From Crambe crambe (lineage: Eukaryota > Porifera > Demospongiae > Poecilosclerida > Crambeidae), in contig OZ004584.1 in NCBI GenBank assembly GCA_963924555.1, positions 1 to 64,000 on the forward strand: a stretch of DNA of 64,000 nt, written 5' to 3'. Under the pieces are notes generated by a model. That model worked only from the letters and a program-made list of their open reading frames with translations. It ran no database searches and had not been told where the DNA came from. The first letter of the stretch is position 1; every line of letters begins with the position of its first letter. The translations under genes and the position numbers were made by a program. Shown here piece by piece: positions 22,121 to 32,589 of the stretch.

Positions 22121-24811
22121 ATTAAATGAAATACTAAGACAATTTTCAGAATATTCTTCTATTGATCACACCGTTATGATTACTCTACAATGAAATCATA
22201 ATTATATGATATAATCTGTAAAATCATACAATTATTTCCTCAGTATGTAGCCAGTGTGTGACCAGTAGTCAGTTATTGTCAGAGAAATAGGTAATGGCAA
22301 GAAACCTGATCCCAATACAGAATGTGCAGTTATGTAAACTGTAGGACCCCAAACCTTTGAGGGCTTACTGCTGCATACACAACCAACCTGAAATATTGGG
22401 TCTCATGGTACAGTGCTTTGCTAGAGAGTTCATGCAGTTGTAATTTCAGTGAATATTGTAAAGCGCAAATTGACTGCAACTTGCATCTACCACATAAAGT
22501 TTACACAGCTCCTTTAGATTTGCATCTTGGTTGTGTAATACAGTGCTTTGCAGGTTGGTTGGCACTCTGCTGACTTCCCACTCACCAGTTGTAGCATTCT
22601 ATGACTTGGTAGCTAAAGTAATCGTATGTAGAGCTAAGTAGGGACTGGCCAGCATAGTTTTGGGAATAATAGGTCCATCAAAGCAAGAAGCATAAAAGAA
22701 TAATGACTTTATACAGCTGGAATTAAAGAATAGAATAATAGGGAAGTAAATAAAGCATAATGTGCCAGTCCCTAGAGCTACGTAGGTGATTATATAAGTA
22801 CAACTGGCAAGAGTGGAAAGTAGAGCAGAGTGCTGATACTGCTGAATAGCTAGAGAGTTTACATAACTACAACTGCACATGAACTCGACTTGCAAAGCAC
22901 TGTATAAAGTATACAGTGAGACTTCCGATCCCAATTAGAGGGAGTTTGCAAAATATTTATGCCAGCAGAGTTCATATAACTGACAAAGCACTACTATCTG
23001 CAACAACCTTAGATTTTCTTGATCAGTTGATACACTAATTGGCTTTGCCAATTGGGTACCAGAAGGGTCAGGTTTGCTCTCTCCACTAAAGTGGTCACTA
23101 CAAGAATAATATCAGTGATGATTCAAGGTAAACAACTCTAAAACTACTTGCAGTACAATTAAATTGCTTTTGTTATTTTTATTACCAAACAGTTGCAGAA
23201 GCGGACAAGGTGTGGAGAGACATAAAAGAGGTGGAGAGACGATCCCCCATTCATAATCATCTTAGAAGATCACATCTCTATTAATGATTTATTATGGTAA
23301 CCAGTACCACACAAATCTCACTGTTAAAATGGGCCCATCTCTGACAACATTCACAAAGCTTAGTGGCTATAATTATGTTTCAACAGTTTTATATAACCAC
23401 ATGTTCTTCCTATCTGATTATCAATCGTCATCACTGTGTGTAGCTAATCATACAACTATTTTTAGTATATAAACGTGTCCATCTCCTTGTTTTCTTTTCT
23501 CCTTTACATCAACATTTCTTCATCGAGATGAAAAATGTTCTCTGCTTGACACGCAATTTTACCTACGAAGCTTGTTCGAGTTGACCACACACTTTAGTAG
23601 AGGATGATAGCAAACCCAACTCTTTTGATACATAATCGGCAAGGCCAATTAGGCATCAGCAGCAGTCGGGTGCATTGCATATTGTATTTTCAGCTTCTGC
23701 ATTGGCTGATCCTTTGGTCTTTGACTGCCAGTCTTCTCTTGGTTATGACTGTCGTTCAATAAACTGGCTATGCTATGGTTCTAGTGAGTAGTTGTAGAAC
23801 TATTGTCTTGCATCAGGTGGCCTTTATGTAATAAAAATTAATGTTTTTTAAAGCCCTATTGTTCTTGGCCACTAGCTATTCCAGAGCCGCTGTCTATCTC
23901 TGCCTTATGTTTGACTGATCCTTCAGCTTCATGTCCACTCACACATAATGCCTGGCTAATGGCCTAGATTCACTTTTGACTTTAAAAAAAATCATTCAAA
24001 AAAAAATTTTTTCCAATTTTTTTTTTCGATAGCACTCAAATGTATCTAAACATAATTGTGGTAGCATGGTGATAACCCCTTAATAACTAATTATTATGTA
24101 TCTGTAATTTCATAGAAATCCCCCTGATGGTTTTCGAGATATGGTATTACGGTACTAACCCAATGGAATTTGAAGAATTTCAGATATGTGAAGAACCCCA
24201 GAGGTGGTTGGGCGTGTAAGCTTATCAAAGTGGATTGGGCTCTAGCTTGGCTTATCTAAGTGCTTGTGGTAAGCTTTCTGTATGGAGCTTCCCACCACTT
24301 ACATGACTCGGTCTCTCAGTAAAGATTTGAAGCACTTGCTCACTGTCAAATGTTTCACATTGCCTTAGTATCTTGTATGTCATGATGGTTTTTATATATA
24401 TTGTATCCCATGGTAATAACCCCTTAATTGCTAAACGGAATTCAAAGAATGTTGTAGGTATAGAAATCCCTCTGATGGTTTTCAAGATATATTACAGTAA
24501 TAACCCCTTAATGACTTAATGGAATTCAAAGAATTTTGTAGGGATATACTAGTATATTCATTAATTATTGCATACCGCTAATGGTTTTAGAGATATGGTA
24601 CGGTTAATAACCCTTGATGAATTTCAAATATGTTGTGAGTAGAAATGTAGTTCTTTACAGCACTCTACTGAAGTGTCTGTAAGCCTAGCCAAAACTCCTA
24701 TTTAATACTAGAGGTTATATCTAAATAGCATTAGGAACATCACATAATAGTCATGTTTGAAATTGTTATACGACAAATACAGTTCTTTAATTTTCTTTCC
24801 ATTACAGTTCT
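22121..24811. other. AT-rich intergenic region with dispersed repeats, no gene
   Basis: No frame here has recognisable protein content. An inverted match links about 22413-22452 (CAGTGCTTTGCTAGAGAGTT) with 22855-22905 on the other strand, possibly the ends of a small fold-back element of about 490 bp. From 24060 to 24660 three degenerate direct copies carry AACCCCTTAAT, ATAGAAATCCC and GATGGTTTT followed by AGATAT. A-rich and T-rich runs lie at 23980-24030. Minus-strand frames at 22599-22934 and 24252-24485 are probably chance. Confidence 0.6.
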
Positions 24812-25920
24812 TTAATTTTCTTTCCGTTTTTGGGGGGAAGGGAAGTCGTGTGACGATGTGGTTCTGCGTTTTACTATTTCTCTTGCAGTCAAAGCTTCAA
24901 AAGGCATAATGTTGGGGTCTCTGGAGGCATCCTCCGTACCTGGAGCTTCAGTACTGAGCCAAACCCCATCGTATATCATCTCACCATTTTTTGAGCCCTC
25001 CCACATGCTCTTGGTAATCTTTTCCAAATTCTGTTTCTTGAACGGGTGCCGATCGAATAAGAATAATAGTTCTAAAAATACCAATCCATGAATGTCGAAT
25101 GCTTTTTTATCTGTACGAACGTATGTGATAGGAGTTCGCGTAGTTAGTAAAACATCGCAATATTTGAAATATAGAAAGGGCCTGTATGTATGCCTGCTAG
25201 CATACCCCATTGTCTGCATATGTGCAGAGTTCTGATAGGGCACACAATTCCGTTATTGGTCGATAAATACTTTTTATATCTGCATCCTCTGGAGTTCTGG
25301 AGTCTTCTAAATGACCAGATAACCTCACCGTGATATCTTTTGCTTCACATATTGATCCCAAAAATATTTTTTCGTAGATGCTCCCATCAATAGAAACAGT
25401 GACACTTGGTTTCTTTCCATTTTCTCGTCTGCCAGCAACAACATCAATTACACCAAGTACCTTATGTTTACCACTTTCCCTTTTTTTCTCTCTGAAGTAT
25501 ACCTCTCTGAAAGATGCAATTGGTAGCTCCAAAAGAAACTTGAAAAAATACTGTAAAAAAAATTGCATCAAGTCTTTCCGACTTACCGTCAAACGTATAT
25601 GATTCCAAAAATGCTGTGATTGGTCCTAAGAGCATTTTCAACTCAGTTTCCAAAGTGGTAATATCGAGTACACTAAGCTCAATCAGATCTTGCAAGCAAT
25701 TCGCAGGTGCTAGAGTTGGTTTGTCAGTAAAATTCTTTGGAGCATCACTAAAAGAAAAACTCTTCTTAAATAAATCCCTTTCATACCCTTCCAGCTTAAC
25801 GGAATACAAATTTAAACGAAGCACCTCCATAATCACTGCATTAATCTCTCGAGTAGCTTCATTAAGATGTACTCTTGATTGTCCTGACCCCACAACTTCA
25901 GCAAGCTTTACTTCACTCAT
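24812..25920 (-). CDS. Unrecognised multi-exon protein gene
   Basis: Three minus-strand frames follow each other: 25920-25608 (starts MSEVKLAEVVGSGQSRVHLN), about 25590-25330 (contains KVLGVIDVVAGRRENGKKPS), and about 25240-24812 (contains DKKAFDIHGLVFLELLFLFD and ends PSPQKRKEN). The second and third join well by an intron with GTGAGG donor after KDIT and a CAG acceptor before NSAHMQ, both phase 0. After the first frame there is a perfect GTAAGT donor (after YTFDG), but no ordinary acceptor restores the second frame. That junction may be an unusual splice, a homopolymer error (T8 or A7 runs lie there), or a real break. I recognise no domain. The protein would be about 330-350 residues. Confidence 0.5.
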
Positions 25921-26039
25921 TGTCTATTAGTGAAAACACGATTCAGTGAATCAGTGATCTTGCAACGAGACACCAAGTCCTTTGAAAGGAATTTCATGTT
26001 GCAAGACTACTGCAATACAAAGGCAGTGAGAACCCTAGC

Positions 26040-26720
26040 CCTACCCTCTCCACCCCTTAATTTAGCAGGTTTTGCCTGTTAGTTGTGGTGTAGCTTGTTT
26101 ATCTAGCTACGGTTGAACACTTACAGGTCAGGAGACTGACAACAGGAATCCACAAAAAGACGAGAACAGTCCCACAGCAGAATAGGAGCAGCAGCAGGCA
26201 AATAGGAGCAACAGCAGGCAGGAGCAGGAAGGAGACTCAGTGACAGCTATTACACAATGAAATATTTCAATTCAAGAGTATCTAGCAATTGTGACAGGTT
26301 TCGCCTGTTAGTTATGGTGTAGCTTGTTCTATCTAGCCATGGTTCAACACTTACGGGTCAGGAGACTGACAACAGGATGAGGGAACAGTCCCACGCAGGC
26401 GAATAGGAGCCACAGCAGGCAGAAATGGGAAGGAGACTCCGTGACAGCTATTACACAATGAAACAAGAGTATTTAGCAACTGCGACAGGTTTCGCCTGTT
26501 GGTTATGGTGTAGCTTGTTCTATCTAGCTATGATTGAATACTTACGGGTCAGGAGACCGACAACAGGAACAAGTCGACAAGGAACGGCCCCAGAGCAGCT
26601 CAGGTAGCAAACGGGAGTGAGAGGAAGACTGACAGCTATTGCACAATAAAATAATTCAAGAGTAGCAATCTCGAGTATGACCGTTAGTTGTGGTGTAGCT
26701 TGTTCTATCTAGCTACGGTT
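26040..26720. repeat. About 200-bp tandem repeat, four copies
   Basis: The word GGTGTAGCTTGTT with TATCTAGC and GGTCAGGAGAC recurs near 26085, 26318, 26508 and 26693. Units are about 190-230 bp and differ in a CAGCAGGCA-rich inner part. There is no gene: the plus-strand frame 26425-26607 lies wholly inside the repeat. Confidence 0.85.
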
Positions 26721-27232
26721 GAACACTTGACAACCCTATACCCTTCCTATCTGAATATCAATCATATCATCATCACTGTGTGTAGCTAACTTATTATTCA
26801 TCATTATAATATAAATGTGTTCGATTCCTCGTCTTCTTTGATCTCAGTTTCTCTCTTCATCAAGATCTGTTCTCTGGTAAAGATGCAGCTTTGCATATTT
26901 CATCCTGCATAATGGTCGCTGGTTCAAGATGATGATACACTTCAGTGGATTATGATAGCAAACACTATAGCTACATCTGTCTGTACCATCATCCAATTGG
27001 ACCAGGTCCCATCAACTTTGGACCAATGGAACCGGGTCCCATCAACTTGGGATGGGACCAGAGCACTCGAATGTGAATCTAAACATGCTGTTAAAACAAA
27101 CTGGACCAACCAGATTTGAGCCAGCTACACTCTCAGATAGGTTGGTTTACAAATGGCACTTCACTCGAGAAAACAATTGATATAACACATTATGGCACTT
27201 TCATTTGCTAAGGTCAAATATGAAAAAAAAAG
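26721..27232. other. Intergenic, no gene seen
   Basis: AT-rich sequence containing a diverged piece of the 19-23 kb repeat family (near 26935-26965) and a short direct repeat of GGACCAGGTCCCATCAACTT / GGAACCGGGTCCCATCAACTT type at 27000-27055. No coding frame is visible. The 3' flank of the TPR gene lies at the right end. Confidence 0.6.
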
Positions 27233-28873
27233 TTACTTAGAACATGTCTTGGTGGCACACAAACAAGATGCTCCAATCTTGACATCAGCACGATAGCTTG
27301 CTGCCATAAAGGAGCTGTACACTAACTCGGCTTCTTTTAACTTTTGCTGCTTTGTCAGAGCTTTGTGGAGCCCCAACAATGACCACATATTATTTTTGTA
27401 CTGCATAAGATCATCTCGGTAGACTTTTTCTGCTGCCAAGGCTTCTCCTTGCTCCAGCAGGAGTGCTCCAAGCGCATGTCGAGCGGGCATCATCCATCCC
27501 CAAGGCTCATCGTAGATTAACTTCCTATCACGTTCCACAGCCAGGCGAAGGTGCTTGAATCCTTCCTGGACATTTCCCTTGTGGTATTCCACTTCACCGT
27601 CCAGTAATGCAGCTGCCACATCTAGAACGCCATTGTGATGTTCCGGATGGTGCATGATGTTGTTCATTAGGTAACGACCTTCAAGTGCTTTGTTCTTCAG
27701 AGCATCACAGAAATTTTGCCGCTCCGTATCTGCCTCTTCCAATCTTCCCAGAGCAGCAAAAGCTACTCCACGAGCATAGTGTGCAGTAGCAACAGTGCAA
27801 GCATAAACACCTTTGTCTTCCTTCACAGGTCTATTGATAATGGTGTCCCACTTCCCAAAGCGAACGAGCACGTGCCATGGAATAGTTGCAAATGCCTCCA
27901 GGTACATAGACCCAATAGGCATGTCTCCCAGCATGAATGTGACAGCATCCAATCCCAGTTGCCTTTCAGTAGCTTCTGCATACTCCAAGGCAGTGGCATA
28001 CTGACCATCAAACATTGCTGCCCACACTAAGAAATGGTAGTTATGCATGCGATATACCTTGTAGAACTCGTTGTCCTGTCCAGTTTTCTTCACATACATT
28101 TTATCTGCAACTATGGCCAGTTTATTAATATCGATGGCTTCTTTGTAGTGTCCCACACGCATGTAAATATGGCTGGGCATGTGAAGAAGGTGGCCTTGTT
28201 CAGGAACACGAGAACACAGTACATCTGCAGCAGGCAGAGCCTTTTCCGGGTTAGCTGACAATTCCATTGTGTGGATATAGTAGTGGCAGAGACCAGGGTG
28301 CAAAGGATCAGTTTTCAAACCGTCCTCTAATACCAATAAGAGTTCTTCTGTCTCTTGGATTGCTGGCTCCACATTGGGAGGTTCAGTCCATAATTTCCAA
28401 GGTGCTAGATTCATCAAGGACTCGGCAAAGAAGGCAGCAATGTCCACATCATCTCTCCCAAACGTTTGATACACTGGCCTCATTGCATTGGCATAATTCT
28501 TGTGCAGTTCTTCCAAGGGTTTTGAACCCACAGGCCAACAGAAACGATGCGTTTGTGCTTCTATCAGAGCTCTTTCCCAATCGGAGAGAGGTATTTTCTT
28601 CGCCATGTCCAAGGCCTTTTGGCTCTCCTTAAAGCCGGTGCAGTAGTCGAGTCCATCTGGATTATTATAATCAGAGGCATGGTTATAAGCAATAAAGTAG
28701 TGGGCCATGGCACAACTGCAATCGAAGCCAAGTGCTCTCTCGAAACAGCGAATCGCTTCCTCTCGGTTAAAACCAAACATGTTTCCAACACCTCGATTGA
28801 CCCACAGCTGGCAATCAGCAGAAGAGGTGGTGACCTTCTTGCTTATGCCTCCCAAATCCAAGTATGCAGACAT
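27233..28873 (-). CDS. Intronless TPR protein, bacterial-type family
   Basis: One uninterrupted 546-residue frame. I start it at ATG 28873 (MSAYLDLGGISKKVTTSSAD); the frame stays open ten residues further, but only to a GTG. Helical TPR-like pairs run through the protein, for example GNMFGFNREEAIRCFERALG near the N terminus, HMPSHIYMRVGHYKEAIDIN near residue 235, HYARGVAFAALGRLEEADTE, and GALLLEQGEALAAEKVYRDD near the C terminus. No signal peptide or membrane segment is evident. The HMPSHIYxRxGxY block is typical, from family knowledge, of soluble TPR proteins common in bacteria. It is the only long gene here without introns. Role unknown; TPRs usually bind partner proteins. It is head-to-head with OGG1. 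Confidence 0.85.
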   Translation of the reverse strand: MSAYLDLGGISKKVTTSSADCQLWVNRGVGNMFGFNREEAIRCFERALGFDCSCAMAHYFIAYNHASDYNNPDGLDYCTGFKESQKALDMAKKIPLSDWERALIEAQTHRFCWPVGSKPLEELHKNYANAMRPVYQTFGRDDVDIAAFFAESLMNLAPWKLWTEPPNVEPAIQETEELLLVLEDGLKTDPLHPGLCHYYIHTMELSANPEKALPAADVLCSRVPEQGHLLHMPSHIYMRVGHYKEAIDINKLAIVADKMYVKKTGQDNEFYKVYRMHNYHFLVWAAMFDGQYATALEYAEATERQLGLDAVTFMLGDMPIGSMYLEAFATIPWHVLVRFGKWDTIINRPVKEDKGVYACTVATAHYARGVAFAALGRLEEADTERQNFCDALKNKALEGRYLMNNIMHHPEHHNGVLDVAAALLDGEVEYHKGNVQEGFKHLRLAVERDRKLIYDEPWGWMMPARHALGALLLEQGEALAAEKVYRDDLMQYKNNMWSLLGLHKALTKQQKLKEAELVYSSFMAASYRADVKIGASCLCATKTCSK

Positions 28874-28915
28874 TATTATTATACTTGCTTGAGCCACGCC
28901 CACTCGATTATTGTT
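28874..28915. promoter_or_regulatory. 42-bp head-to-head gap, TPR gene / OGG1
   Basis: Only 42 bp separate the two start codons. The gap contains CCACGCCC, similar to a GC-box, and no TATA element. 5' UTRs and core promoters must overlap the neighbouring coding sequence or each other. A shared bidirectional promoter is inferred from geometry alone. Confidence 0.5.
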
Positions 28916-30179
28916 ATGGAACTGGAAGCAGTCACCGAGCCAGAGTGGTATAGGGTACGAGTGCCCAAAGGTGAGCTTGATCTAGATATAACTCTATCAT
29001 CTGGTCAAGTGTTCAGTTGGTCATCTTGTGATGGTCCTGAGTGGTCAGATGGACGTGAATGGAATGGCATCATTGGGGAAAGGTTGGCTTCTTCTTCTTC
29101 TGATTGTCACATCAAACTATCATGTGATCAATTCATTGTATTAGACTTTACAGTGTTTGTCGACGTAATACTGATGAAATTGCTTATCAAGTTCACCTGC
29201 CAGAGTGCAAGAACAATTCCTGCTTCAATCATCGGCATCATTTCACCACCTATTTCCGTCTACATGATGTATGTGAATTAACTCGTTTACTTGACGAGTG
29301 GTCTAAGCGGGACAACCTATTCAAAAAGAAGGCCCCTGTAGGTGCTGGTATTCGTGTATTGAGACTAGAACCCATGGAAGCTTTAATATCCTTCATCTGC
29401 TCTGCTAACAATAATATTGCTCGGATTACTCTCATGATACGACGACTTTATTCTGCACTAGGCCAGTTTGTTGGTTCAAAGGATGGCCAAGATTACCACA
29501 ATTTTCCGACTGTGGACTCACTTTGTAGAGACGACTGTGAGTCACTGCTGTACTCCCTCGGCTTTGGCTATAGGGCTAGGTACATCCATAAATGTGCTCA
29601 GCAGGTCCAGGCACATGGTGGTGAGGCCTGGCTGCAATCACTCTCAGAGCTGGCTTATGAAGGTATACTTCATTACATACCATACATACCTAATAGTATT
29701 CCATTGGTAGATGCGTGGAAACAGTTGAAGGAGTTGAGTGGTGTTGGACCCAAGGTTGCTGATTGTGTCTGTTTGATTGGACTTGGAAAATTACAAGCTG
29801 TTCCTGTTGATACTCATATCATGCAAGTTGCGGCCAGAGATTATGGGCTAGCTATTCCAAAGACTCTCACTGACAAAGCATACACTCTGATAGGTACCGA
29901 ATACATGGTCACTAGTTCACTCTCCCGTCCTATGCTCCACTATGATTACAATTGCTGCAGGTAATCACTTTCGTGATTTATTTGGTGACAAGGCTGGCTG
30001 GGCACAAGCAGTAAGTCGTGTGTCGTGATAACCCAAAAAAATTGTAGATAACACCCATCTTATTGTCTGGACAGGTTTTATTTGTTTCAGAGATCCAGAC
30101 TAAGAAGTCTCAAAAACGTAAAGCACCTCCAAGTGAACGGTCCTGTTCAAAACGAATGAGAACTAGAGTTTCAAAGTGA
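28916..30179 (+). CDS. OGG1: 8-oxoguanine DNA glycosylase OGG1
   Basis: Removes 8-oxoguanine from DNA and nicks the strand, in base-excision repair. The N-terminal domain includes LDLDITLSSGQVFSWSS. The HhH-GPD core includes SFICSANNNIARITLMIRRL and, later, ELSGVGPKVADCVCL, whose Lys corresponds to the catalytic lysine (human K249), followed by AVPVDTHI with the catalytic Asp (human D268). Last exons give NHFRDLFGDKAGWAQA then VLFVSEIQTKK, ending with a basic tail (KRMRTRVSK) that may act in nuclear import. Introns near 29912-29961 and 30011-30075 have clean GT-AG ends. The first junction (about 29090-29165) is unclear: IHCIRLYSVCRRNTDE, which matches the family, is one frame off the upstream exon with no good splice pair. 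Confidence 0.93.
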
Positions 30180-30249
30180 AAAAAAAAAAACTCAAAATTA
30201 ATTTCAGCTTATTAATAATTTCACTATAATAAAAAGTTTTCCTATGACA

Positions 30250-32435
30250 CTACAACTCGTCCGTGTTTCGTAGAGTTTGTTTATCTCCGAGCGAGTGCAG
30301 AGCATGTTCTTCCAAGAAATTGCTAAAGTCCTCGACTTCTCTTCCTCCTTCATACTTTATGACTTGGTTGAGTTCTCCCGCAGGCACAAAGAATATCGTG
30401 GGAAATCCCTTGAATTCAAACTCCGGAGGTGCATCGTTTGAAGTTGCATCAAACTTGGCAATTACAAGATCTTTATACTTTTTATACTTTTTTGCCAGTT
30501 GCTTGTACTTGGGCTCCAAATTTTTGCAATGTCCACACCAAGGAGCATAGAATTCTATTAGGACATCTTTGGATGAATCAAATACGACTTCTTCGAATGT
30601 TGATCCGACCACCACTTTCACTGGCCCTTTCTGTTGAGGTTTGCGTTGTGAACGCAGCACTGGACGCAATCTTCCTTCAAAGTACAGCTGGAGAGTGAAG
30701 TAAAATAATAGCCCAAGGCACATAATTATTTTATCGTCTCACTTCAATGAATTCAATCAAGGAGTCTTCATCAAATTCCTCTTTCATGACATATTTTTCT
30801 TTTTCCCCAGCCCACAATGCCACCACTACATCGTCTCCACGATCCTTTAGTCCCAGCTCCCCCAATTCATCCACATATTCCACTTCATCGCTCATCACAA
30901 CCCCCACTTTCCCAGCAAACTGGTTCGCCACTGGAAGCAGGCGCCTGCGCCAGTATATGAAGTCTGGCAGCCAATGCAAGATGATACATCACATTCATTC
31001 ATTGAGAGTAGGACTCACCTCGTCTTCCCTCCAAAGATGTGTCAATGGATAAGTACACCACCACTATTGGATAAGACCACCAATCTTGACTCTCCTTTGA
31101 CCTCAGGCCCACAGCAGGACGAGCTAGTCTTTCTATTTCCATCAGTGCTCCGGTGATATTTCCTTCTGTTAGTGAACCCTCAAAAACTGTCAGTGCTGGC
31201 TCTGAGTCTGACTGGAACCTGATAAACTTTCCATAATGAAATCAAGTGGCTAGCTAGCTAGTTAGTGATCTACCTTGGAGGTCTTGCAATCACAATACCA
31301 CCTTCCTCAGTTGTCAATCCCAGACCCTTGGCCAGAGATGCCACATTGGAATGCCAGAAATGGAGTGGTGTTCTTCTGCCAGTGTTTGCTAACTCTAGAT
31401 GACCTTCCCACAAGTCTCCCTTCTCGCCATCTGGCAATACTGTCACCACAACAGGCGCAAGTGCATTACCCAAAAACAAATCCAACTCCTTTCGACTGTT
31501 AAAATGTCGAGTAGCTGGGCTACTTTGGTTAACCATATACCCAACTATTCCTACACAAAAAGAAGTGGATCATTACAGAGTATTGTTATATTTTTTTATC
31601 TTGCCTTTTCTGTCTCTCGGTCCACTGTACTCGTAATCCTTTCCATAACGAAATACTTTGAGCGTTGGGTATCCATCTACTCCAAATTGTTTTGACAATG
31701 ACGTCTCTTCAGTTGCATCCACTTTGGCAAGGGGGATGTCATGCTTTGTGTTGAGTTCTTTTGCAGCTCGAGCATAGTCGGGAGCCAGTCTTTTGCAGTG
31801 ACCACACCAAGGAGCATAAAACTCCACTAACATCAGCTCTGTTGATGACACTGACTCAGTGAAATTCTCTGAAGTCAATACCAGCACATGATCCTCGGGA
31901 GGTTTCCAATCAGGCTTAGCTTCCTCTTTCATGAACTCTACAATTGCTGAAAGAATGGGGTGAATGGAAATCTGTTTTGGTTCAGTGAATAGTAGGTAAG
32001 CCTACCATCAGTTCTCCGCAAGCCTTCGTACTCAAACGATCGTCCGTTATGATATACAAATATAGTGGGATAGCCATTCAATCCCATTCTGTTGTACAGT
32101 GTTTTTTCTTCGTCACCATTGATCTTGGCCAATGGGAGAGGTGGGTCATGACGAGATAACTCTTCTGCTGCTGCTTCATATTTGGGCTCCAAAATTTGAC
32201 AATATTCACACCTTAAAAATGATATTATCATTAGAACGAGCTAATAATAAATTGCTTACCAGGGGGCGTAAAACTCCACCAAGATAAGGGGTGTGTTGTT
32301 AATGACTTCGTCGTAATTTTCCTCAGTTAAAACAAGCACCTTACTTCCATTAGTTCCAGTTCCATCCTCAGCAATACTCCTCGCCAGTAACAATGCTAAA
32401 AACATAAATCTTAAACAGGCTTGGTAGCTGTTCAT
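30250..32435 (-). CDS. PDIA4: ERp72-like protein disulfide isomerase
   Basis: An ER-luminal thiol oxidoreductase that forms and shuffles disulfides in secreted proteins. Start at 32435 gives a signal peptide ([20 protein letters not shown]). Domain order follows ERp72: a thioredoxin domain whose site is split by an intron and reads APW-CEYC; a second with [20 protein letters not shown]; two non-catalytic b-type domains (around 31536-31270 and 30979-30731); a third with [20 protein letters not shown]. The C terminus NTDEL is a KDEL-type retention signal. The b'-to-a' junction joins IEFIE to [11 protein letters not shown], as in ERp72. At least seven short introns. The CEYC site in the first domain is unusual, since CGHC is normal. 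Stop is 70 bp from the OGG1 stop. Confidence 0.9.
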
Positions 32436-32589
32436 CGTCGTCTCTCCCTACAAGATCGAGCATGGGCGGAGCTCATAATTATAACGCCCCCAATACTAAT
32501 ACGCATGCGCAAGTTACTACGCTAATTTCATTTAAAGCCCACCAATCAGATGTTACAGGTACCAAGCCTAGCAGTGATCGCCCAGAGAA
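32436..32589. promoter_or_regulatory. Bidirectional gap PDIA4/SENP with NRF1-like site
   Basis: 154 bp between two start codons facing away from each other. The palindromic ACGCATGCGCA at 32511-32521 matches the NRF1 consensus core (GCGCATGCGC) except at the edges. NRF1-like sites are common in bidirectional animal promoters. Function here is inferred. Confidence 0.45.

Noticed and set aside
22599..22934. 111-residue hydrophobic minus-strand frame
   Set aside because: No domain, start context or splice support; AT-rich repeats next to it and an inverted match overlap it.
26425..26607. 60-residue plus-strand frame
   Set aside because: Entirely inside the 200-bp tandem array and not conserved between its copies.
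28874..28903. Ten-residue N-terminal extension of the TPR protein starting with GTG
   Set aside because: Eukaryotic genes rarely use GTG; the ATG at 28873 gives a sensible start and the longer version leaves almost no gap to OGG1.
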